From assembly GCA_031761405.1 (NCBI GenBank), contig JASEVX010000011.1:40456041-40520040 (forward strand): a stretch of 64,000 nucleotides of DNA, written 5' to 3'. This document shows positions 35,790 through 46,600 of the stretch, in pieces. The position numbers and the translations under genes are program-made. The notes beneath the pieces were generated by a model, which did not search any database, had not been told where the DNA came from, and saw nothing but the letters and a program-made list of their open reading frames with translations. Positions within the stretch are counted from its first letter, which is position 1. The number at the start of each line of letters is the position of its first letter. The stretch is from Serripes groenlandicus (Eukaryota; Mollusca; Bivalvia; Cardiida; Cardiidae).

Positions 35790-38700
35790 CTGCTACCATA
35801 GTGTTTTCAAAAGTTGCCCACTGCATAGGTGTCAAAATACGTCTGCACTCATTTGAAAATGTAGTTTATATCTTATGTATATTGTATCTATTTCTAATGA
35901 TTTTAATAAATATGTTAAAGGTTCTTGAATGTAATGTTATGTTTAATTCTTGTTATGTTACGATAAATGATAAATTAACTCCTCTTTCCCATATATGTAG
36001 AACTTGTAATTTTCTTATTTCTTAAACCGCAGTCTTTGAATAAATGTCATTGTATGTTGAATGTATACAAACTTGTGACACCGGGTGTAACGGTAAACTT
36101 CATTTAGCATTGTTAACAAGTGCGTAAACAGTCCATACAATGCCTATTTATTTAAATTCGATTTCTTTATTTGTGTGATATGAAACACTCTTCAAAGAGA
36201 ACAAATATAGTAATATTCTTACTTCTTACTGCTCATCCATTTTTCCTGCTACCACAGTGTTTTCAAAAGTCGTCCACTGCATAGGTGTCAAAAAACGTCC
36301 GCAATCATTTGTAAATGTTGTTTATGTATACAATGACAATTTCTGTCCGTCTCCTATTGATAGCAGATATCAGGTTAAAAAATATCAAGATGAAAGCGAT
36401 CTCTGTAATATGAAACTCGCCAAAGAGAACGCATATAGTATTCTTATAAATTGCTCATCCATTTTTCCTGCTACCAGTGTTTTCAAAAGTTGTCCACTGC
36501 ATAGGTGTCAATACGTCTGCAATCATTTGTAAATGTCTTATGTATATTCAAAATGTGTTGACGGTTCTTAAATATAATTTTATGTTTAATTATTGTTATA
36601 TTGTTAAATGATAACTTAACCCCTCTTTCCCATATGTAGAGTGTCATTTCCTTACTTCTTGAACAGCATTCTTTGAATAAATGTCATGGTATGTTGAATG
36701 TATACACACTTGTGACACCAGTTGTAACAGTAAACTTCATGCAGCATTGGTAACAAGTGCGTAAACAGTTCCATGCTATCCGTACAATGACTATTTATTT
36801 AAATTCGAATTCTTTATTTGTGTAATATGGAACACTGGCCAAAGAGAACAAATATAACATTCTTCTAATAAATTGCTCATCCTTTTTCCCTGCTACCAGT
36901 GTTTTCAAAAGTTGTCCGCTGCATAGTTGTCAATACATCTGCAATCATTTGTAAATGTAGTTAAATGTCTTATGTATATTGTATCTATTTCTAATGATTT
37001 TAATAAATATGTTGACGGTTTTTTAATGTCATTTTATGATTAATTCTTGTTATGTTACGATAAATGATAATTTGACCCCTATTTCCCATATGTAGAGCTT
37101 GTCATTTTCTTATTTAGTGAACAGCAGTCTTTGCATAAATGCCATTGTATGTTGAATGTATACACACTTGTGACACCGGGTGTAACGGTAAACTTCATTT
37201 AGCATTGTTAACAAGTGCGTAAACAGTTCTATGCTATCCATACAATGACCAATTATTTAATTTCGATTTGTTTATTTGTGTGATATGAAACACTCGCCAA
37301 AGAGAACAAATATAGTAATCTTCTTACTTCTTACTGCTCATCCATTTTTGCTGCTTCCACAGTGTTTTCAAAAGTTGTTCACTGCATATGCAATCATTTG
37401 TAAATGTCTTTCTAATGATTTTAATAACTATGCTGACGGTTCTTAAATATAATTTTATGTTTAATTATTGTTATATTGTTAAATGATAACTTAACCCCTC
37501 TTTCCCATATGTAGAGTGTCATTTCCTTACTTCTTGAACAGCATTCTTTGAATAAATGTCATGGTATATTGAATGTATACAAACTTGTGACACCAGTTGT
37601 AACAGTAAACTTCATGCAGCATTGGTAACAAGTGCGTAAACAGTTCCATGCTATCCGTACAATGACTATTTATTTAAATTCGAATTCTTTATTTGTGTAA
37701 TATGGAACACTGGCCAAAGAGAACAAATATAACATTCTTCTACTAAATTGCTCATCTTTTTTTCCTGCTACCAGTGTTTTCAAAAGTTGTCCGCTGCATA
37801 GTTGTCAAAATACATCTGCAATCATTTGTAAATGTAGTTTAATGTCTTATGTATATTGTATATATTTCTAATGATTTTAATAAATATGTTGACGGTTTTT
37901 TAATGTCATTTTATGATTAATTCTTGTTATGTTACGATAAATGATAATTTGACCCCTATTTCCCATATGTAGAGCTTGTCATTTTCTTATTTAGTGAACA
38001 GCAGTCTTTGAATAAATGCCATTGTATGTTGAATGTATACACACTTGTGACACCGGGTGTAACGGTAAACTTCATTTAGCATTGTTAACAAGTGCGTAAA
38101 CAGTTCTATGCTATCCATACAATGACCAATTATTTAATTTCGATTTGTTTATTTGTGTGATATGAAACACTCGCCAAAGAGAACAAATATAGTAATCTTC
38201 TTACTTCTTACTGCTCATCCATTTTTGCTGCTTCCACAGTGTTTTCAAAAGTTGTTCACTGCATATGCAATCATTTGTAAATGTCTTTCTAATGATTTTA
38301 ATAACTATGTTGACGGTTCTTAAATATAATTTTATGTTTAATTATTGTTATATTGTTAAATGATAACTTAACCCCTCTTTCCCATATGTAGAGTGTCATT
38401 TCCTTACTTCTTGAACAGCATTCTTTGAATAAATGTCATGGTATATTGAATGTATACACACTTGTGACACCATGTGTAACGGTTAACAAGTGCGTAAACA
38501 GTTCCATGCTATCCATACAATGACTATTTATTTAATTTTGATTTTTAGCTCGACTTTTGAAAAAACGAGAGCTATTGTCATGACCCTGTCGGCGGCGTCC
38601 GGTTAAGGGTTTTTGATGGCGGCGGCGTCGTCGTCGTCGTCGTCCGGTTAAGTTTTTTTGTTCAGCTTAGCTTTTTTCTGTCGAGCGTCTGTGCCGTATG

Positions 38701-40460
38701 CGGTGCTCTTGTTTATTTGTGTGATATGAAACGCTCTCCAAAGAGAACACATAGCATTTTTCTTATAAATTGCTCATCCATTTTTCCTGTTACCAGTGTT
38801 TTCAAAAGTTGTCCGCTGCATAGTTGTCAAAATACGTTTGCAATCATTTGTAAATGTAGTTTAATGTCTTATGTATATTGTATCTATTTCTAATGATTTT
38901 AATAACTATATTGACGGTTCTTTAATTTCATTTTATGATTAATTCTTGTTATGTTGCGATAAATGATAATTTGACCCCTCTTTCCCATATGTAGAGCTTG
39001 TCATTTTCTTATTTACTGAACAGCAGTCTTTGAATAAATGCCATTGTATGTTGAATGTATACAAACTTGTGACACCGGGTGTAACGGTAAACTTCATTTA
39101 GCATTGTTAACAAGTGCGTAAACAGTTCCATGCTATCCATACAATGACTATTATTTAATTTCGATTTGTTTATTTGTGTGATATGAAACACTCGCCAAAG
39201 AGAAAACATATAGTAATCTTCTTAATGTTTTCAAAAGTCGTCCACTGCATAGGTGTCAAAAAATGTCCGCAATCATTTGTAAATGTAGTTTATGTATACA
39301 ATGTCAATTTTTGTCCGTCTCCTATTGAAAGCAGATATCATGTTAAAACATAAAGATGAAAGCGATTTCTGTAATATGAAACTCGCCAAAGAGAACGCAT
39401 ATAGTATTCTTCTTATAAATTGCTCATCCATTTTTCCTGCTACCAGTGTTTTCAAAAGTTGTCCACTGCATAGGTGTCAATACGTCTGCAACCCCTCTTT
39501 CCCATATGTAGAGCTTGTCATTTTCTTATTTCTAGAACCGCAGTCTTTGAATAAATGTCATGGTATGTTGAATGTATACAAACTTGTGACACCAGGTTTA
39601 ACGGTTAGCTTCATTCAGCATTGTTAACAAGTGCGTAAACAGTTCCATACAATGACTCTTTATTTAAATTCGATTTCTTTATGTGTGTGATATGGAACAC
39701 TGCCTAAAGAGAACAAATATAGCATTCTTCTTATAAATTGCTCATCCATTTTTCCTGCTACTACAGTGTTTTCAAAAGTTGTCCACTACTTAGATGTCAA
39801 ATACGTCTACAATCATTTGTAAATTTAATCAATGTCTTATGTATATTGTATCTATTTCTAATGATAATTTGACCCCTCTTTCCCATATGTAGAGCTGGTA
39901 ATATTCTTATTTCTTGAACAAGTCTTTGAATAAATGCCATTGTATGTTGAATGTATACAAACTTGTGACACCGGGTGTAACGGTAAACTTCATTCAGCAT
40001 TGTTAACAAGTGCGTAAACAGTTCCATGCTATCCATACAATGACTATTATTTAATTTCGATTTCTTTATGTGTCTGATATGAAGCACTCGCTAAAGAGAA
40101 CACATATAGCTTGTTTATCCATTTTTACTGCTACAAGTGTTTTCAAAAGTTGTCTACTGTCAAATACGTCTGCAATCATTTGTAACTGTATTATGAATAG
40201 TGTATCTTTCTAATGATTTTAAATAATATACCTTAGCTGTCGATGCGCCATACATTTTAATAAATATGTTGACGGTTCTTAAATTTCATGTTATGTTTAA
40301 TTCTTGTTATGTTATGATAATTTAACCCCTTTCACAATGAATATTATTCAATTTCGATTTCTTTATTTGTGTGATATGGAACAAAGAGAACACATGTAGC
40401 ATTCTTCTTGCTCATCCATTCTTCCTGCTACCATAGTGTTGTCAAAAGTTGTCCACTGCA
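35790..40460. repeat. Satellite-like array of alternating ~420/460-bp units
   Basis: The landmark 'gtaacggtaaacttcattta' or its variant 'gtaacagtaaacttcatgca' recurs at about 36087, 36720, 37178, 37598, 38058, 38475, 39080, 39597 and 39977. In the best part (36.7-38.5 kb) the two variants alternate, so the real unit is a dimer of about 880 bp. Each monomer includes MITE-family words ('tgttttcaaaagttgtccac', 'tgcataggtgtcaa', 'cccctctttcccatatgtag'). Open frames along it are short and not conserved between units. Confidence 0.85.
38548..38716. mobile_element. Short element with AGCTCGAC start and GGTGCTCTTGTT end
   Basis: It begins 'agctcgacttttgaaaaaac' with a self-complementary AGCTC/GAGAGCT pair, contains 'ggcggcgtcgtcgtcgtcgt' and 'ccggttaag', and ends 'gtgccgtatgcggtgctctt'. 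A sister copy is at 40671. Similar sequences are common in bivalve genomes as I recall them. Non-coding, possibly Helitron-related (inference). Confidence 0.6.
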
Positions 40461-40670
40461 TAGGTGTTAAAAAACGTCCGCAAGTTTATGTATATAATGC
40501 AATGTCAATTATGTATATAATGCAATGTCAATTTCTGTCAATCTACTATTGAAGAACATTCACGAATTCATTGAAAATAGTAATGTAATTTATGAGTGAA
40601 ACCATTGCAGCAAAAGAAAATTTTTAGAATGCTCACTCTCACTTTTTGCAATTTTTATGCTTGCTATTTT

Positions 40671-40800
40671 AGCTCGACTTTTGAAAAAAACGAGAGCTAT
40701 TGTCATGACACTGGCGTCGGCGGCGGCGTGGTCGTCCGGTTAAGTTTTTTTGTTATCAGTCGAGCGTCTGTGCCGTACGCGGTGCTCTTGTTTTTAGTTT
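40671..40800. mobile_element. Second copy of the AGCTCGAC element
   Basis: Same start and end as 38548-38716, with about 40 bp less in the GGCGGCGTC part. It sits just past the edge of the satellite. Confidence 0.6.
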
Positions 40801-41900
40801 AGTTGATACTGTTCAATTGTAGTTCAAAGCTAATTTCCTTGTTTTGCTTGCACTTTAAAGCTCTTCCCCTTTCCACCTCTGCAGAATACATGATTTTTAC
40901 TCCACATTATAAATATGGTGCAAGTATGAACTTTAATATATCGAGTGAAATATGTACAGCGAAATATGTACAGCGCTTTGTTGTGTGAACAGCAGGAATG
41001 GTTCAATATGAGCGATTGCTTCTTTTGCGACAATTTCTTGAAAAGAACAACTTTATAATAAACGTCGAATTGGGGAAAGGTTTAAGAATTTTGTTTTTAT
41101 GTATGTTCATTGAATCAACTGTTAATGTATGTTTGACGTTACATCGAAATTTTTACCAAAGTTCTATAGATCTGAATTCAATATGTCGGTTTAATATATA
41201 TTTATGTATTTCACTAATGTTGTGCGATTCATCAAAAGTGATGAATCGTATGGAATGGTTAATATGCAATTTGACTGCACAGGTTTCCAGTCTTTTCATT
41301 AAATGCTTTTGTCATAAAATATGTTTATCTGTTTTTTTTCCCCTGGGCCAGTTCATTTGTTAAACATGTATATAGATATGTTTATGGCAATGCAATATAA
41401 ACTTTATATGCCGAAAAACATACTTGAAACTGTAAATATTCTACCAAATGATTTTCAACAATTTTCAGTCGTAACTGAACTGCCTGTTCACACACACTCG
41501 CAGTGTTTACTCTGTTTTGCTCTCAATGTTTGAACAGTTCTTCAAAATTATTTGAAATCGGCCAACCAGTTCATTTGTAGTAAAGAGGCGAGTCGCTAGA
41601 GACTTATTTACCAATGTTCAAGATATTTCTTGTGATCTAGTATTCAATAACGTTTTCAAAACAGCCATTTAAACCGTCTGAAATTCAAGAATATAATGGT
41701 TATAAATCATTTCCCACATACAATAAATCTGCAGCAAGGGACATATCGAGTCAAAAATATAGTACATCTCTATAAATTATAGTATGATTAATGAATACAG
41801 TTGAAATCATTGTGAGAAATGGAGAAATTGCTCATTGTAACTATTTGACTATCTATCCTTCATAGAGATTGCACTGAAATGGCTTCAGTATATATATCGG
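40801..41900. other. AT-rich spacer, MITE arm at the end
   Basis: The 121-codon frame at 40998-41363 and others here have no recognisable domain or motif. At 41707-41830 'catttcccacatacaataaa', 'tctgcagcaa' and 'gagaaatggagaaattgctc'-like pieces are TTAA-family MITE relics. Confidence 0.4.
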
Positions 41901-41904
41901 TTAT

Positions 41905-43660
41905 TTTCATCATCTTCTTCTTCTTCATTTTCTCCTTCTTCCTACTCCTCTTTTTATTTATTTTTTCAATCGTTCAATCTTCTTAATCTTTTTATCTTCT
42001 TCTTCTCTTCTTCTCTCCTTTCTCTTCCACTTTTTCTTTTTCTTTTTCATTCTTTTTCTTTCTTCTTCTTCCTACTTATTCCTTCTTCTTCTTCTTCTTT
42101 CTTCTTTCTTCTTCCTTCTTCCTTTCTTCTTCTTTCTTTCTTCTTCCTTCTTTCTTCCTTCTTCTTTATACTTTCTTCCCTCTTCTTCTGCCCTCTTCTT
42201 TCTTCTTCCTCTTTTTTATTCTTCTTCTTTCTTGTTCTTCCTCCTTTCTTATTCCTTGTTCGTTCTTTCTTCTTCCTCCTTCTTTCTTCTTCTTCTTTCA
42301 TCTTTGTTCTTTTTCTTCCTTTTTTCTTATTTATCCTTTCTTCCTCTTTCTTCTTCTCTTTCTTCTTCTTCCTTCTTTTTCTCCTTCCTACTTTCTTCTT
42401 TTTTCTTCATTCTTCTTTCTTCTTCTTCATTTTCTTCTTCTTCTTACTCCACCTCTTGCTCATCTTATTCTCTTATTCTTTTTCAATCTTTTCCTTTTAT
42501 CTTCTTGTTCTCTACTCGTTTTCTTTTTCTTTTTTTTCTTCTTCATTTTTCTTCTTATTCCTAATTCCTTCTTCTTTCTTCCTTCCTTTTCCTTTTGTTT
42601 ACTTTCTTCAGTCTTCTTCTTCCCTCTTCTTTCTTCTTTCATTTTTCTTCTATTTCTTTTTTCTTGTTCTTATTTCTTCTTCTTCCTTCTTTCTTCCCTC
42701 TTCCTCTTCTTCTTTTTTTCTCTTTCTTATTTCTTTCTTCTTCTTCAATCTTTCTTCCTTCTTTCTTCTTCTTTTCTTTTCTTATTTCTTTCTTCTTCTT
42801 CATTCTTTCTTCCTTCTTCTTCCTTCTCCTTCCTCCTCCTTTATTCTTCTTATCTTCCTCTTTCTTTTTCTTCTTTCTTCGTTCTTCTTCCTTCTTCTTC
42901 CTGCTTTCTTCTTCTTCATTCTTCTTCCCTCTTCATCTTTCTTACTTTCTTCTTCCTTATATTTTCTTTTCTTCTTTCTTATTTTTTCTTCCATCTTCCT
43001 TCTCATTTCTTTCTTCTTCCTTCTTCTTCTCCTACATTTCTTCCTTCTTCCTTCTTCTTCTCCTACCTGCTTCTTATTTCTTCTTCTTCATTTCTTATTT
43101 CTTATTTCTTCTTTCTTCTTCTTCATTCTTTCTTTCTTCGTTCCTCTTCTTCCTTCTTCTTCTCCTTCCTTTCTTCCCTCTTCATCTTTCTTATTTCTTC
43201 TTTCTTCTGCTTCTTACTTCTTTCTTCTTCCTTCTTCCTTTTTTCTTTTCTTCTTTCTTCTTTTTTCTTCCATCTTCTTCCTTCTTCTTCTCCTACCTGC
43301 TTCTTCTTTCTTCTTCTTCGTTCTTTCTTTCTTCTTCTTTCTTCGTTCCTCTTCATCTTTCTTATATATTTCTTCTTCTTCTTACTTCTTTCTTCTTCCT
43401 TCTTCCTTTTTTCTTTTCTTCTTTCTTCTTTTTTCTTCCATCTTCTTCCTTTCTCCCCTCTTCATCTTTCTTATTTCTTCTTTCTTCTTCTTCTTACTTC
43501 TTTCTTCTTCCTTCTTCCTTTTTTCTTTTCTTCTTTCTTCTTCCTCTTTTGTCTTCCTTCCTTTTTGTGTTTTTTTCTTCCTACTTTCTCCTTCATACAT
43601 CTTCTTTCGTCTTTCTTGTTCTTCTACTTCTGCTTTTTTTTTTTCTTCTTCTTCTTTTTT
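41905..43660. repeat. Polypyrimidine tract, CTT/CTTT-type
   Basis: Almost every base on the plus strand is C or T, built from cttctt, ctttctt and ttcctt words with only scattered A and rare G. The long open frames this creates on both strands (Ser/Phe/Leu-rich forward; Lys/Glu/Arg-rich reverse) are compositional. Such mirror-rich homopurine/homopyrimidine DNA can form triplex (H-)DNA in vitro. Confidence 0.95.
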
Positions 43661-46600
43661 ACTTGTTATTCTTCTTTCTTGTTCTATCTTGTTCTTTATT
43701 CTTGTTCTAGCTTGTTCTTCCTTGTTATCCTTTCTTGTTATTCTTTCTTGTTCTAGCTTGTTCTTCCTTGTTATCCTTTCTTGTTCTTCTTCCTTGTTCT
43801 TCTTTCTTGTACTTCTTCCTTGTTTTTCTAACTTGTTCTTCTTTCTTGTTCTTCCTTTCTTGTTCTAGCTTGTTCTTCCTTGTTATCCTTTCTTGTTATT
43901 CTTTCTTGTTCTAGCTTGTTCTTCCTTGTTATCCTTTCTTGTTCTTCTTCCTTGTTCTTCTTTCTTGTACTTCTTCCTTGTTTTTCTAACTTGTTCTTCT
44001 TTCTTGTTCTTCCTTTCTTGTTCTAGCTTGTTATTCTTTCTTGTTCTTCCTTTCTTGTTCTAGCTAGTTATTCTTTCTTGTTCTTCCTTGTTATTCTTTT
44101 TGTCTTTATTGTTCTTCCTTGTTATTCCTCTTCCTTGTTATCCTTCCTTGTTCTTCTTCCTTGTTTTTCTTTTTGTCTTTATTGTTCTTCCTTGTTATTC
44201 CTCTTCCTTGTTATCCTTCCTTGTTCTTCTTCCTTGTTTTTCTAACTTGTTCTTCTTTCTTGTTCTTCTTCCTTGTTTTTCTAACTTGTTCTTCTTTCTT
44301 GTTTTTTCTAACTTGTTCTTCTTTCTTGTTCTTCCTTTCTTGTTCTACCTTGTTGTTCTTTCTTGTTCTTCCTTGTTATTCCTCTTCCTTGTTATCCTTT
44401 CTTGTTCTCCTTCCTTGTTTTTCTAACTTGTTCTTCTTTCTTGTTCTTCTTCCTTGTTCTTCTTTCTTGTACTTCTTCCTTGTTTTTCTAACTTGTTCTT
44501 CTTTCTTGTTCTTCCTTTCTTGTTCTAGCTTGTTATTCTTTCTTGTTCTTCCTTTCTTGTTCTAGCTAGTTATTCTTTCTTGTTCTTCCTTGTTATTCTT
44601 TTTGTCTTTATTGTTCTTCCTTGTTATTCCTCTTCCTTGTTATCCTTCCTTGTTCTTCTTCCTTGTTTTTCTTTTTGTCTTTATTGTTCTTCCTTGTTAT
44701 TCCTCTTCCTTGTTATCCTTCCTTGTTCTTCTTCCTTGTTTTCTAACTTGTTCTTCTTTCTTGTTCTTCTTCCTTGTTTTTCTAACTTGTTCTTCTTTCT
44801 TGTTCTTCTTCCTTGTTTTTCTAACTTGTTCTTCTTTCTTGTTCTTCCTTTCTTGTTCTACCTTGTTATTCTTTCTTGTTCTTTCTTGTTATTCTTTTTG
44901 ACTTTCTTGTTCTTCCTTGTTATTCCTCTTCCTTGTTATCCTTTCTTGTTCTCCTTCCTTGTTTTTCTAACTTGTTCTTCTTTCTTGTTCTTCTTCCTTG
45001 TTTTTCTAACTTGTTCTTCTTTCTTGTTCTTCTTCCTTGTTTTTCTAACTTGTTCTTCTTTCTTGTTCTTCCTTTCTTGTTCTACCTTGTTCTTCTTTCT
45101 TGTTCTTCCTTGTTATTCTTTTTGCCTTTCTTGTTCTTCCTTGTTATTCCGCTTCCTTGTTATCCTTTCTTTCTTGTTCTTCCTTTCTTGTTCTACCTTG
45201 TTATTCCTTGTTATCCTTTTTATCTTTCTTGTTATTCATCTTCCTTGTTATCCTTTCTTGTTCTTCTTCCTTGTTTTTCTAACTTGTTCTTCTTTCTTGT
45301 TTTTCTAACTTGTTCCTCTTTCTTGTTCTACCTTGTTATTTTTTCTTGTTCTTCCTTGTTATTCTTTTTGTCTTTCTTGTTCTTCCTTGTTATTCCTCTT
45401 CCTTCCTCTATCCTTCCTTGTTCTTCTAACTTGTTCTTCTTCCTTGTTTTTCTAACTTGTTCTTCTTCCTTGTTTTTCTAACTTGTTCTTCTTCCTTGTT
45501 CTTCTTTCTTGTTCTTCTTCCTTGTTTTTCTAACTTGTTCTTCTTTCTTGTTTTTTCTAACTTGTTCTTCTTTCTTGTTCTTCTTTCTTGTTCTACCTTG
45601 TTCTTCCTTGTTATTCTTTTTGCCTTTCTTGTTCTTCCTTGTTATTCCGCTTCCTTGTTATCCTTTCTTTCTTGTTCTTCCTTACTTGTTCTACCTTGTT
45701 ATTCTTTCTTGTTCTTCCTTTCTTGTTCTACCTTGTTATTCTTTCTTGTTATTCCTTGTTATTCTTTTTATCTTTCTTGTTATTCATCTTCCTTGTTATC
45801 CTTCCTTGTTCTTCTTCCTTGTTTTTCTAACTTGTTCTTCTTTCTTGTTTTTTCTAACTTGTTCTTCTTTCTTGTTCTTCCTTTCTTGTTCTACCTTGTT
45901 ATTCTTTCTTGTTCTTCCTTGTTATTCTTTTTGTCTTTCTTGTTCTTCCTTGTTATTCCTCTTCCTTGTTATCCTTTCTTGTTCTGCTTCCTTGTTTTTC
46001 TAACTTGTTCTTCTTCCTTGTTTTTCTAACTTGTTCTTCTTCCTTGTTTTTCTAACTTGTTCTTCTTCCTTGTTTTTCTAACTTGTTTTTCTAACTTGTT
46101 CTTCTTTCTTGTTCTTCTTCCTTGTTTTTCTAACTTGTTCTTCTTCCTTGTTTTTCTAACTTGTTCTTCTTTCTTGTTTTTCTAACTTGTTCTTCTTTCT
46201 TGTTTTTCTAACTTGTTCTTCTTCCTTGTTCTTCTTTCTTGTTTTTTCTAACTTGTTCTTCTTCCTTGTTTTTCTAACTTGTTCTTCTTTCTTGTTTTTC
46301 TAACTTGTTCTTCTTTCTTGTTTTTCTAACTTGTTCTTCTTTCTTGTTCTACCTTGTTATTTTTTCTTGTTCTTCCTTGTTATTCTTTTTGTCTTTCTTG
46401 TTCTTCCTTGTTATTCCTCTTCCTTGTTATCCTTCCTTGTTCTTCCTTGTTATTCCTCTTCCTTGTTATCCTTCCTTGTTCTTCTAACTTGTTCTTCTTT
46501 CTTGTTCTTCTTCCTTGTTTTTCTAACTTGTTCTTCTTCCTTGTTTTTCTAACTTGTTCTTCTTCCTTGTTTTTCTAACTTGTTCTTCTTCCTTGTTTTT

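Noticed and set aside
40998..41363. 121-codon frame as a gene
   Set aside because: No domain, no splice signals, AT-rich codons typical of random frames here, and no duplicated or conserved counterpart.
42047..42301. Lys/Glu/Arg-rich minus-strand frames resembling charged coiled coils
   Set aside because: They are the complement of the CTT repeat; no start context and no homologous domain.
42456..43868. 470-codon open frame (Ser/Phe/Leu-rich) and many similar frames to 50.2 kb
   Set aside because: The tract is almost purely pyrimidine, so stop codons, which need purines, hardly occur. Composition changes abruptly with the repeat, not with codon structure.
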